From Magnetofaba australis IT-1 (GTDB lineage: Bacteria > Pseudomonadota > Magnetococcia > Magnetococcales > Magnetococcaceae), in the NCBI RefSeq assembly GCF_002109495.1, contig NZ_LVJN01000020.1, positions 666,300 through 730,299 on the forward strand: a stretch of DNA of 64,000 bases, read 5' to 3'. Under the pieces are notes generated by a model. That model saw only the letters and a program-made list of their open reading frames with translations, was not told the origin of the DNA and made no database searches. Of the stretch, positions 38,163 to 47,536 are shown piece after piece (position 1 is the first letter of the stretch; each line of letters begins with the position of its first letter). A program made the position numbers and the translations under genes.

Positions 38163-39682
38163 ACATTCTGTTCGCGCACCCGCCGTCGCAAGCCTATCGC
38201 ACCTCCATCTACATGCCGTTGGCCATGGGACAGCTGATCGCCTTTGCCGAACAGGCCGGACACACGGTGGTCTGCGCCGACCTGCACAACCACGGCATGG
38301 CCCCGGAGGCGATCCAGGGTTTCCTCAAAAAGGAGCATTTCGACGTCTGCCTGATGTCCGGTTTCGCCTCCCAGGTCAAAGGCATGCGCGAAACCATCGC
38401 GAGCATTCGCCAAACCCGCCGCGAACTGCCGGTGGTGCTGGGCGGCCTGGGGGTCTCCTACCTGCCGGAAACGGCGCTGAATTACACCGGCGCCGACGCC
38501 ATCGCCACCGGCGAGGGCGAACCGATGCTGCTGCCGCTGCTGGACGCCATCGCCGAGCGCGCCGCCTTCAATGAAGTCCCCTCGCTGACCTTCCGTCAAC
38601 GCGACGGCGCGTTGATCCAAACTCCGCTGGCCCCGGTGATTGAAGATCTGGACGCCTTGCCGCTGATGGCCTACCACCACTTCGACATGGATCTGATGGT
38701 GGAGAACGACTTCTTCACCGACGACAAGCGCAGCATGGTGAGCTGGAGTTTGCGCGGCTGCGCCTACAGTTGTGATTTTTGCACCAACTCGGTGGAGAAG
38801 AACCCCGGTTTCCTCAACGCCTGGCCCGGCGGACGTGTGGAAACCAAAATGCCGGGGCGGGTGCGCGCTCGCTCCGGCTGGCGGGTGGCCGAGGAGTGGA
38901 CGCTGCTCAAGGAGCGCTATGGCATTGAGAACATCTTCCTGGCGGATCTGGAGTTCATGGCCTCGCGCAAGCATGTGGAGGATGTGTGCCGCGCGGTGGC
39001 GCCGCTGGATATGTCCTGGTGGGTGATGGCGCGCCCGGAGGTGGCCACGGAGGAGAAATTGACCTGGATGAAGCGCTCCGGCTGCCACTACGTCAATTAC
39101 GGCATCGAGAGCATCTCCCCGGAGATCTGCCGCAACATCCATCGCAGCTCCGATCTTCCACGCATCACCGCGGGCATCCGCGCGGCGCGCACGGTGGGGA
39201 TGACCGCGCAGGTCAACTTCATTGTCGGTCTGCCCGGCGAAACGGTGGAGTCGGTGCGCGATTCGGTGGAATTTTGCCGCGATAACGATCTGATCTACCT
39301 GCCGACCATTCTGCAGCCGTTTCCAGGCACCATGATCTTTGAACGCTATCGGCAGCGCATTAATCTGGACACGCTCTACGATGACATCGCCGACCGCTGG
39401 GACATGTCCTGGCGCATCGCCTATAACTTCTCCAACATGAGCGACCGCCAGCTGCTGTGGGTGCGCAAACGCGCCATGTCGCTGAATGTCATTCACATCT
39501 GGGTGACCAAACAGCGCGCGCTGGCCTGGCTGCTGTCGTGGAGCGTCACCCTCGGGCTGATCCTGTTTGAGGGCGCGTTGCGTCGCTATCGGGTGGGGGT
39601 GCGCCATCTGGTGCGCCTGGTGCTGGGCAGAGCCAACCGCGCCGCGCAAACGCGGTCCGCGCCGCCCGACGCCGCGTCCTGA
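38159..39682 (+). CDS. B12-binding-domain radical SAM protein
   Basis: A 507-residue enzyme coupled by ATGA to the deacetylase. MNILFAHPPSQAYRTSIYMP starts the cobalamin-binding-like domain (VVLGGLGVSYLPE, ATGEGEPML); SLRGCAYSCDFC near 197-208 holds the cluster cysteines, followed by FLADLEFMASR, NYGIESISPE and IVGLPGETVES. A hydrophobic segment (LAWLLSWSVTLGLILF, about 455-472) precedes a basic tail, which suggests membrane anchoring. It forms a three-gene operon with the formyltransferase and deacetylase, so its substrate is probably an amino-sugar-containing intermediate. Confidence 0.9.
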   Translation: MNILFAHPPSQAYRTSIYMPLAMGQLIAFAEQAGHTVVCADLHNHGMAPEAIQGFLKKEHFDVCLMSGFASQVKGMRETIASIRQTRRELPVVLGGLGVSYLPETALNYTGADAIATGEGEPMLLPLLDAIAERAAFNEVPSLTFRQRDGALIQTPLAPVIEDLDALPLMAYHHFDMDLMVENDFFTDDKRSMVSWSLRGCAYSCDFCTNSVEKNPGFLNAWPGGRVETKMPGRVRARSGWRVAEEWTLLKERYGIENIFLADLEFMASRKHVEDVCRAVAPLDMSWWVMARPEVATEEKLTWMKRSGCHYVNYGIESISPEICRNIHRSSDLPRITAGIRAARTVGMTAQVNFIVGLPGETVESVRDSVEFCRDNDLIYLPTILQPFPGTMIFERYRQRINLDTLYDDIADRWDMSWRIAYNFSNMSDRQLLWVRKRAMSLNVIHIWVTKQRALAWLLSWSVTLGLILFEGALRRYRVGVRHLVRLVLGRANRAAQTRSAPPDAAS

Positions 39683-39698
39683 GCGGGGCGCATGGCCG

Positions 39699-40865
39699 CT
39701 ATGCGGCGGTCTCCTGTTGCAGCGGTTCGCCGTTCCACTCCAGGTCGCGGTTGGAGGCTTCAATAAACGTCATCCGTCGACTCAGCGCCCTGACCACGGA
39801 TTCGCCGACACCCAACCATTTGCCCATGACAGGCCCGCGATCCTGCGCCGAGTAGAGGATATCCGAACCTCGGCGGAAATCCCGCCAGAAGGTCTGCGCG
39901 CAGGGGTGACGGGCGCGGCTGTGGCCAAACAGGAGCATGACGTCGGCCATCATCACCGGGGCGTGGCGCGCGGGCGTGAGCGCAGGGGCGGCGGGTTGGC
40001 CGTGGGCAAACGCGGCGGACAGGGGCGTGGCGGCGTCAAACAGGTGAACCCCGCTGGTCGCCCGCGGATTGCACTCCAGCAGATGATAGCGGCCATCGCG
40101 CAGCAGCAGGTCGAATCCGAACTGTCCGGTGACGCGATGCCGGTGCGCAAAGCGGCGGCAAAACGCCAGCAACGTGGGCGCTTCCACCGGTTGTAGATAG
40201 AACCCGGCGGCCCGCCCCCAGCGATAGAGCGGACGATAACAGGAGAACGCGGTCAGCGCGCCATCCACGGCCACCGCATACGCGCACTGTTCGTCGCCGG
40301 TCAAATAGGGTTGCGCCACCCACGGGCTCTGCTCCGAGGGGCGCACTCGGCGCAACTGGGTCGCGCTGGGGCCAATCAGCGTCTGCGCGGCGAAACGCGA
40401 GTAGGCGGGTTTGAAGACATATGCGGCGCTGCGCGCCAGATAGGGCTGCAGATCCTGCGCGCTGGAGAGGGTCTCGCTGTGCGGAATCGACACCCCCAAA
40501 CCCTGCGCGATGCACGCCAAACGCCCCTTGTGATGAAATTGCCGCAACAGGGCCAGATCATTGCAAAAGACCCGGCATAGACGGGAAAGCCGCTCGCAGA
40601 ACGCGGCGATGTAAAAAATCTCTTCACAGGTTGGCGCCAGCAGGTCGATCTTGTCACGACGGATAATGCGCTCCAGGGCTTCAATGAAGCCCAGATGATC
40701 CGCGCGCGGGCTCGGCGTGGTCGTGTGTCGCACAACCGCGTTGGAGAATCGGCTGGCGGGCAGATGCACCGAATCCGCGGTGTAGACCGCATGTCCCTGT
40801 TGCGCAAAACGGCGCGCCAGCCCCAATGCGGCCAGCGCGCGCGCGCCGGTGATCAATACCCGCAT
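39699..40865 (-). CDS. ATP-grasp-domain protein
   Basis: A 388-residue protein. MRVLITGARALAALGLARRF gives the N-terminal pre-ATP-grasp Rossmann part, FCNDLALLRQFHHKG and FKPAYSRFA belong to the ATP-grasp lid with its lysine, and LLECNPRATSGVH is the metal-binding Glu-x-Asn motif. These enzymes ligate a carboxylate to an amine or thiol through an acyl phosphate. Members in glycan loci may attach amino acids to sugars; substrate unknown here. Start at 40865 rather than seven codons upstream because the Rossmann strand begins there. It converges with the radical SAM gene ending at 39682. Confidence 0.85.
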   Translation of the reverse strand: MRVLITGARALAALGLARRFAQQGHAVYTADSVHLPASRFSNAVVRHTTTPSPRADHLGFIEALERIIRRDKIDLLAPTCEEIFYIAAFCERLSRLCRVFCNDLALLRQFHHKGRLACIAQGLGVSIPHSETLSSAQDLQPYLARSAAYVFKPAYSRFAAQTLIGPSATQLRRVRPSEQSPWVAQPYLTGDEQCAYAVAVDGALTAFSCYRPLYRWGRAAGFYLQPVEAPTLLAFCRRFAHRHRVTGQFGFDLLLRDGRYHLLECNPRATSGVHLFDAATPLSAAFAHGQPAAPALTPARHAPVMMADVMLLFGHSRARHPCAQTFWRDFRRGSDILYSAQDRGPVMGKWLGVGESVVRALSRRMTFIEASNRDLEWNGEPLQQETAA

Positions 40866-41009
40866 ACGCCGCAAGCTCCCAAACAAGCGTCTGTATCAAT
40901 CGAGGTGGAAACGAGGCGAACAGCCCCCGTTTTTTACGCCACCCGGCGGGGCGGGGGCAATCCTTTTCCGTTGCCCCTGTGGCGGCGCGCGCGTATCACG
41001 CGGCGGTCG

Positions 41010-43319
41010 TCAAGGCGGCGAGAGTTGCCTGCGACACGCCTGCCGTTGCTGTGGCGAGGCGAGAAAATTCTGCGCGCCGCCGATATCCGTGCCCGGTTGT
41101 CCCGGCTCCTGCGCCATGCGCCACAGACACTGGCCCAAGGCGTAGAGGTGGTCGAACTCGCGCAACGCGACCCCGCCCTGATGAAAGAAGCGATCATAGC
41201 GGGCGAGAAACGCCTCCGACAGGGCTTCGCCCTCATCGGCGCGCAGCGTGAGCAGAACGCGCTCGGCGTCGGCGTCGGGCAGCGGCGCGAGCAGGCGGAA
41301 ATTGTCCCGCAGCGCCGCCGGATGAAACAGGGGGCTGGACGCAATGAACACCTGCGGCGCGCGCAGATCGACCGACGCCACGTCGATTCCCGCGCGCAAC
41401 AGCGCGGCGCGCCCCTGCGCGGGCTCGGCGAACATCAGATAGGGCAGGTCCGGCATCGCCGGGTTCTGCCACGGACGTTGATAGGCCCCGCCCGGCAGCA
41501 TGAGCGCCCCCGGTCGCCAATTGAGCATCAAGATTCGCCGCTCGGGGTCGATCATCCGCTGCAGTCGCCACGCTTCGCGGGTTCCCGGCCACTGCCGCTC
41601 GATCACCGACAAAAAGCTTTCGCGCCCGCGCACAAAGTCCCAATCCCACGCGCGCAGGGGGGGCCACTGCGGTTGCGGCAGCGCCAGCAGCAGCAGAATC
41701 GCGCCGGCCATGCGGCGGCGCTGGCCCCGGTCGGATACGCGCCCGGCCACGTATCCGCTCAACCACAGCAGAGCCAACAGGCTGAAGGCGAAGCGGAAAC
41801 CGGTGGCGCGAAACACCACCGCATGGTTCAGCAGAAGCGCCAATGCGGCGCTGCCGAGAAAGCCCGGCAGGACGATCCAGGCGGTCAGGTCGATCTCCGC
41901 CGCACCGTCGCGGCGCGGCGTCAGCGCGCTCCACAGCAGCGCCGCCCCCAGCAGAGCGAGGATCGCCAGCGGCCGCCAACGCCACAGCGACCCATCGAGC
42001 ACATGACCCGCGCCCGTCGCCAGGCTCTCCCAGGTTGGCGCATGCAGCAGAAAATCGCCTTGCAACACCCGCTGCAGCTTCCAAATGAAGAGGCTGCTGT
42101 GTTCGGAAAAACGCGCCACATCGGCCAGCGCGTCGAAGCGCTCAAACGTCAAATCCGGGTGCCCCAGGGTCAGGCTGTTGTAGGCGATGGCCGCGCCCCA
42201 CGCCGCCGCGCTCCACAGCAGACCCTGGATGGCCGCCCGCCGCGCCGCCGTCCATCCGCGCCAGCGCGCCAGCAGCCACGTCCAGCCGAGCAGCGGCGTC
42301 AGCAGAAGCAGATAGGCCGGGTAGAGAACCACCATCGCCATGAGGGTGAGCATCGCCCCGCGCACGGGCAGCGACTGCCGCGCGGCGGCGTGGTTGAGCA
42401 GCAAAATCAACCAGTAGCAGGCCGCAACCAGAAAGGCGGCGATGATCACGTGGGTCTTGTACAGATTCAATTCGGCCTGCGGCCCCTGCGGCCACAGACA
42501 CAGCAGAATCACCCCCAGCCAGGCGATGCGCAGACTGCCGCACAGCCCCGCGCCGAGGCGCACCAGCAGCAGCAACAGCAGCAGCAGCGCGGCAAACCCC
42601 GCCAGCGAGGCCGAGAGATGGTCGCTCAACCCCATCACGAAGAAGCTCCAGCCAGCCCCCCGCATCACCGCGAACATCGGCAGGCGGAAGGTCGGCCAGA
42701 AGCCATGGGTTTGGTGCAAAACTTCATCCTGAAACGGCAGATAGCTGCCGGGCACATCATTGTTTTCCAGACGCAGGGCGAGCATCTCCGCCATCGCGTA
42801 ATCGACCAGCAGCGCCACGCTCACCGCCAGCAGTCCCCAGGTCAGCGGCGACTGCGCCTGCAACCAGCGGCGCATAGGGGCGGCGATCTCATGGGCGACC
42901 CAGCCGCTCCACGCGGCCAACCCCGCGCCCACGGTGAGGAAGGTGGCCGGGTAGTACAGCGACGCCATGCCCAAACCGGCGAACAGCAGGGAGATGGCGG
43001 CCATGCCGGTGGTCGCGCAGGCGAGAAAATGGCTGAAGCGATCCAGCCGCGGGCTGAGCAGACGCGCAGGCCGCGGCAGCAGCAGGCGTCCGGCGCCGTA
43101 GAGGAGGGGGAACAGCAGCAGCAGCAGGATCACGCGCAGCAGATGGTAGAGCGGATAGCGCCAACCGGGCTGGTCAAACTGATCCGGCCACAGGTGCAGA
43201 CCGCGCAACGCGAGGCTGACGCCCAGTAGCAGCAGCGTGAGCAGCAGCGCGTGGGCCAGGCGTTGACGACGCGGCGGCGCGGCGCCCTCTTGCGGGATCG
43301 GAGTCGAAACCAAAATCAC
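41010..43319 (-). CDS. Large polytopic membrane protein of unknown function
   Basis: A 769-residue protein with roughly fifteen hydrophobic segments in the first 540 residues and a soluble 220-residue C-terminal domain (ERRILMLNWRPGALM, SLDLRAPQVFIASSP). The layout, with a long loop RLENNDVPGSYLPFQDE after the sixth segment, is like that of GT-C glycosyltransferases, which use polyprenyl-phosphate sugars in the periplasm, but I cannot point to a clear catalytic Asp/Glu motif. A very long opposite-strand open frame here is a composition effect. It follows the YfhO-like gene after 54 bases and may share its transcript. Confidence 0.65.
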   Translation of the reverse strand: MILVSTPIPQEGAAPPRRQRLAHALLLTLLLLGVSLALRGLHLWPDQFDQPGWRYPLYHLLRVILLLLLFPLLYGAGRLLLPRPARLLSPRLDRFSHFLACATTGMAAISLLFAGLGMASLYYPATFLTVGAGLAAWSGWVAHEIAAPMRRWLQAQSPLTWGLLAVSVALLVDYAMAEMLALRLENNDVPGSYLPFQDEVLHQTHGFWPTFRLPMFAVMRGAGWSFFVMGLSDHLSASLAGFAALLLLLLLLVRLGAGLCGSLRIAWLGVILLCLWPQGPQAELNLYKTHVIIAAFLVAACYWLILLLNHAAARQSLPVRGAMLTLMAMVVLYPAYLLLLTPLLGWTWLLARWRGWTAARRAAIQGLLWSAAAWGAAIAYNSLTLGHPDLTFERFDALADVARFSEHSSLFIWKLQRVLQGDFLLHAPTWESLATGAGHVLDGSLWRWRPLAILALLGAALLWSALTPRRDGAAEIDLTAWIVLPGFLGSAALALLLNHAVVFRATGFRFAFSLLALLWLSGYVAGRVSDRGQRRRMAGAILLLLALPQPQWPPLRAWDWDFVRGRESFLSVIERQWPGTREAWRLQRMIDPERRILMLNWRPGALMLPGGAYQRPWQNPAMPDLPYLMFAEPAQGRAALLRAGIDVASVDLRAPQVFIASSPLFHPAALRDNFRLLAPLPDADAERVLLTLRADEGEALSEAFLARYDRFFHQGGVALREFDHLYALGQCLWRMAQEPGQPGTDIGGAQNFLASPQQRQACRRQLSPP

Positions 43320-43373
43320 ATAGTCTCAGAAAGAGTGAAATCTGGGCGAAGCGGTCCGGTCATGGCCCGCTGA

Positions 43374-46268
43374 TCACCTGTCCAACCGCGCGGCAAGGGC
43401 GCGCGGGCCCCGCCACAAGCGCGCCAGCGCCAGCGCAAACGCGATGGGAAACAGCAAAAATGCGCGAAACAGCCAGCGCGCGATAGGGTCGTCGTAATAG
43501 AACGTCGCCAGATGCTCTCCCGGCGGAATGAAGAGCGCCTTGAAGCCCAGATCCGCCTCCCACAACTCGGCGCGACGGCCATCCAGGCGCGCTTTCCAAT
43601 AGGGGTTGATGGCGTCGGCGTAGACCAGCCACGCCCCCTGCGGATCGCTGACGCGCACGGCGGTTTTCAGCAGATTGGCGTGATAGCGCAGCGGTTGCTC
43701 CAGCTCGCCGGCGCGAGGAGTCGCAGCGGCGTCGGGCGCCGCTGCGCTGTCGGCGCGCAGTTGCAAAGGACTCAACACGAACTGGTGCAGGCGCAGAATC
43801 TCCCCGGCGGCCAAGGCGTCGATCTGCAGGCGGTAGCGCGTATAGCGGGCGGGGGCGTCGATGGCGAACTCCCGGGTCTCCCGCTGCCGCCACGGCGGCG
43901 CGTTGCGCACCTGGCTGAGAAGGGACCAGGTTTGGCCGTCGTTGGAGCCCCACAGCCGCCAGGCCAGTGGCATGCGATCGCGGCTGTCGGCGCCGTGGGG
44001 GCCGCTGCGCATGGCGTAAGAGCGGACCTGGAAAGGGCTCTGGAAACGCAGATCCAGGGCGAATGGGAGCGTGATGCGGCGTTCAAAGAAGGCGTCGTCG
44101 CGATAGGTTTGCAACCGCCGCGTGCGCGCATCGGCGGGCGGCGACGGCAGCAATGCCTGGAGTTGCGGATCGGTAATGCGCAGCGGCGCAGCGCGGAAAT
44201 CCGCCGCTGAACGCAGCGTCACATGGGTCGGCGCGGGGCGCGCGATGACGCTGCTGACCGCCTCGACGGGGGTGTGCGCCCGCGCGCCCTGGGCGGCGTG
44301 CAGCAGGCGCAATTTGGGGCGCTCGCAGCCAAGCATGGCGCGGGTTTTGGCGGACGCCTGCGCCAGCGAACGGGTGTAGTCGGGGAACTCCTGCGCGCCC
44401 ACCCCCAACGCCGTCAGCAGCACGCGGACCTGCGGCGAGATCACCAGGGCGGGCCAGGCGTGCTGGCAGGTCTCCCAACCCAGCGTGGCGTGGTGAATCG
44501 GGTCGCGCACATCCTCGCTGGCGCGCAGGGGGCCGCCATCGAGGATCGCCGCGCCGAAATACTTCTGCGCGTCGGCCATCGCTTGGTTGTGGGCGATGCG
44601 CTGCGCTTGGTAGGCGAGCGGGCTGCGGGAGAACAGCGGGGTGATGCGCGCGCGGGCCTCGGCGTCCAGGCGGGGGTGGTTGTGGCGCTCGAGCCCATGG
44701 AACAGGCCCACATCCAGCATCAGCGCCGCCCCCAGCGCCAGCGCCAGAACGCCGACCCCGCGCGGGACGGCGCGACGGCCCCAGCGCCACATCCAGACTC
44801 CCGCCGCAACATAAGCGACGATGCGCGTCAAATAGGCGATGAGCCACTCCCAGCGCGTTCCGCCCGCCAACTCCCGCGTCGGCAGCACATCGGTATGCAC
44901 GATGTAGGCGCCCACGCCATCCACGATCAGCAGCGCCAACCCGGCCAGCAGCAACAACTCGGTGCGCGTTGGCCGCCGTTTCCACAGGCTCCAGGCTGCG
45001 CCGCGCCGACCCGCCCGACCTGCGGCGCGGAACAGGCGCTCCAGTCCGAATCCCGCGCTAATGATCAACAGCACCTGTACAATGCCGCCGATATGTCCCA
45101 GGTGACGCAGCAACTGCATGCTGGGAAACAGATACGCCAGGGCGGCGATGACCCCGCCCGCGCTGATCCCCCACGCCGCCAGGGTGGCCAGAGCAAAACC
45201 CAGAAACAGCCGTGAGCGCACCACGAGCAGCGCGTAGACGAACGCCAGCAGCGGCAACCATCCGGTATAGCCGCTGACCCGCACGCGGGTGAAATCCATG
45301 GCCCCGCCCAGCAGGTGCAGCAAGCGGGGCAGCCGAATCATCGGATCGGAGTAGGTCAGATATTCGCTCAATGGCACAAATGGACCGACACGTCCCTCCT
45401 GCCCGTGCAGAAAATCCGTCGACTGACTGATGTGCCAGTAGAACCCGAGGCAGATGGCCGCCCACACGCACAGCAGCGCCAGACCCGCCGCGCGCGCGCG
45501 GTTCAGCCGCAGCATCTCCCGCCACGGCCAGCGGTGCGCGCGCCGCGCGAACAGCAGCGCGATGAACAGAATCAGCAGATGCAGGCCGACGAAATAATAG
45601 GCGAACGGCGCCAGCGCCAAAGCGGCGAACAGATGGCCGGAACTGTGCAAACGGCACCCGCGCACCACCAGAAACAGCTGCATGGGCAGCAGATAGACGA
45701 TGCCCAGATTGAACTGCACCAGCAACAACCAGGGCTGGCCGACAAACGCCGCCGCCAGGGTGGTGAGGAACACCGCCCCCGGTTGGCGAAACAGCTCGCG
45801 CGCCAGCAGCCACACGCCGAGGGTGAGAATCGCCTGATCCAGCAGAAAGGCGATCTTCACCAGCAGCAGCGCGTCATCGATCCGCAGCAGGAGCCCCAGC
45901 GCCATCACCGCCACACGCGACGGCTCCATGGCGGAGAAGAACTGGATGGTGGCGGGGACGCCGTAATCCAGCGCCGGAATCCAATACGGCAGCTCGCCGT
46001 GCTGCGCCAGATGGCTGTAGAAGTAGTGAAAGCTCTCCACCAGAAACAGCGAGTCATGCAGCGGCAGATAGCGCGGGTCGAGCAGCGGCCAGCTCCACGC
46101 CAGACCGATGCTCAACGCGGCCAGCAGCAGGCCGAAATCGCGCGCCAGAGCGCGCTGGGGAGAGGCGGAAACAGGCAAGTGCGGGATCCCGGGCCAGACC
46201 GCCTGGGCGAGGCCGGGCGGAACATGTGAATACAAGAGGGCAAAATAGCAGACTTCCGCGAGGGGCAA
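43374..46268 (-). CDS. YfhO-like membrane protein with a discoidin-like module
   Basis: A 964-residue protein. About twelve transmembrane segments lie in residues 45-520. The C-terminal end, AWLVYADAINPYWKARLDG with ALFIPPGEHLATFYY and a last membrane helix, matches YfhO-type GT-C proteins that glycosylate teichoic-acid-like or surface glycans using undecaprenyl-phosphate sugars. Inserted at about 690-830 is a beta-rich region with WRLWGSNDGQTWSLLSQV, which recalls F5/8-type-C (discoidin) domains; related copies occur three times in the protein at 58406-61330. The ATG at 46268 has no obvious ribosome-binding site; starts further in would cut into the first helix. It diverges from the aminotransferase gene. 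Confidence 0.72.
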   Translation of the reverse strand: MPLAEVCYFALLYSHVPPGLAQAVWPGIPHLPVSASPQRALARDFGLLLAALSIGLAWSWPLLDPRYLPLHDSLFLVESFHYFYSHLAQHGELPYWIPALDYGVPATIQFFSAMEPSRVAVMALGLLLRIDDALLLVKIAFLLDQAILTLGVWLLARELFRQPGAVFLTTLAAAFVGQPWLLLVQFNLGIVYLLPMQLFLVVRGCRLHSSGHLFAALALAPFAYYFVGLHLLILFIALLFARRAHRWPWREMLRLNRARAAGLALLCVWAAICLGFYWHISQSTDFLHGQEGRVGPFVPLSEYLTYSDPMIRLPRLLHLLGGAMDFTRVRVSGYTGWLPLLAFVYALLVVRSRLFLGFALATLAAWGISAGGVIAALAYLFPSMQLLRHLGHIGGIVQVLLIISAGFGLERLFRAAGRAGRRGAAWSLWKRRPTRTELLLLAGLALLIVDGVGAYIVHTDVLPTRELAGGTRWEWLIAYLTRIVAYVAAGVWMWRWGRRAVPRGVGVLALALGAALMLDVGLFHGLERHNHPRLDAEARARITPLFSRSPLAYQAQRIAHNQAMADAQKYFGAAILDGGPLRASEDVRDPIHHATLGWETCQHAWPALVISPQVRVLLTALGVGAQEFPDYTRSLAQASAKTRAMLGCERPKLRLLHAAQGARAHTPVEAVSSVIARPAPTHVTLRSAADFRAAPLRITDPQLQALLPSPPADARTRRLQTYRDDAFFERRITLPFALDLRFQSPFQVRSYAMRSGPHGADSRDRMPLAWRLWGSNDGQTWSLLSQVRNAPPWRQRETREFAIDAPARYTRYRLQIDALAAGEILRLHQFVLSPLQLRADSAAAPDAAATPRAGELEQPLRYHANLLKTAVRVSDPQGAWLVYADAINPYWKARLDGRRAELWEADLGFKALFIPPGEHLATFYYDDPIARWLFRAFLLFPIAFALALARLWRGPRALAARLDR

Positions 46269-46384
46269 AAGCGATGCGGGCGCGGCGAAATTGCAATTGA
46301 CGACATCCTGTTGCAGAATTTGCGCGGAGTTGCGCCGGGGCGGATTGGCCCCGGGATGGGGGCGTTCACGAGAGGATCGCAGGC

Positions 46385-47536
46385 ATGAAGGTGGATTTTT
46401 ACCGTCACCCGCTGGGCGCGGATGATCTGGCGGCGCTGACTGAGGCGCTGGCCTCGCCCATTTTGACCAATGGGCGGATTGGCGAGAGGGTGGAGCGTCA
46501 AATCGCCGAGTTTTTGCAGATTCCCCACGCGTTGTTGACCAATAGCTGGTCCAATGGCGCGGTCACGGCGTTGCGCGCGTTGGGCGTGGGACCGGGGGAT
46601 GAGGTGATCGTGCCGGCCATGACCTTCATCGCCACCGCCAATGTGGTGGAGTGGGTGGGCGCGCGGCCGGTGTTCGTGGATGTGGACGCCGACACCCTGC
46701 TGATGACGCCCGAAGCGGTGGCGCAGGCGCTCACCCCGCGCACCCGCGCGGTGATTCCGGTGCACCTGTATGGCCAGATGTGCGATCTGCCGGGCATACG
46801 CCAGGCGCTGGATGGCCGCGACGACGTCGCCCTCATCGAAGACGCCGCGCACTGCTTTGAGGGCGCGTTGCAGGGGCGTCGTCCCGGCGCGCTGTCGGAT
46901 GTGGCGATCTTCTCCTTCTACGCCACCAAGAACGTCACCTGCGGCGAGGGCGGGGCCATCGTCACCCGTCATGCGGCGCTGGCCGAGCGCATGCGGCGCA
47001 TCCGCAGCCAGGGCATGACCCAGGGCGCCAAGGATCGCTTTTCCGGCGGCGGCTACAACCACTGGGACATGACCGAGCTGGGACTGAAATCCAACCTGTC
47101 GGATATCCTGGCGGCGCTGCTGCCCGCACAGATCGCCGCCATCGAGACCACCCGCACGCAGCGTCAGCATCTGGCGCAGCGCTATCGCGACGCCTTCGCC
47201 AACGGGCCGCTGCGCATGCCGCATTGGCTGCCGCAGCGGGATCACGCGCACCACCTGTTCCCGGTGCATGCGCCCGCCGACTTGCGCGATGCGGCCATCC
47301 GCGCCCTGGAGGAGGTCGGCGTATCGGTTACGGTCAACTATCGCGCCGCGCCGCTGGTGACCTATTATCGTGAAAAGTATGGGTTTACCCCGGAGATGTT
47401 CCCGGTCAGCCACGCCTGGGGCGAAGGCGTGCTGAGTCTGCCGCTGTACCCGGCATTGACGGCGGCCGAGCAGGCGTGGGTCATTGACGCGGCGCGCGCG
47501 CGGCTCTATCCGCTGTTGACCTCGGCGGCGGCGTAA
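46385..47536 (+). CDS. DegT/DnrJ/EryC1/StrS-family aminotransferase
   Basis: A 383-residue PLP-dependent sugar aminotransferase of fold type I. Lys182 in FYATKNVTCGEGG binds PLP; EDAAHCFEG (152-160) holds the Asp that contacts the pyridine nitrogen; VPAMTFIATANVVEW is characteristic. Using glutamate as donor it aminates a keto-sugar nucleotide, such as those made by the dTDP-glucose 4,6-dehydratase-like enzyme at 52092. The product could be a substrate of the formyltransferase or of the GNAT protein in this locus. ATG at 46385 is preceded by GAGAGG. Its last 56 bases overlap the convergent glycosyltransferase gene. Confidence 0.93.
   Translation: MKVDFYRHPLGADDLAALTEALASPILTNGRIGERVERQIAEFLQIPHALLTNSWSNGAVTALRALGVGPGDEVIVPAMTFIATANVVEWVGARPVFVDVDADTLLMTPEAVAQALTPRTRAVIPVHLYGQMCDLPGIRQALDGRDDVALIEDAAHCFEGALQGRRPGALSDVAIFSFYATKNVTCGEGGAIVTRHAALAERMRRIRSQGMTQGAKDRFSGGGYNHWDMTELGLKSNLSDILAALLPAQIAAIETTRTQRQHLAQRYRDAFANGPLRMPHWLPQRDHAHHLFPVHAPADLRDAAIRALEEVGVSVTVNYRAAPLVTYYREKYGFTPEMFPVSHAWGEGVLSLPLYPALTAAEQAWVIDAARARLYPLLTSAAA

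Noticed and set aside
40695-43229. 844-codon open frame on the + strand
   Set aside because: It is opposite a membrane protein rich in Leu/Ala codons of high GC; the product is Gln/Arg/Pro-rich with no domain. Composition artefact.
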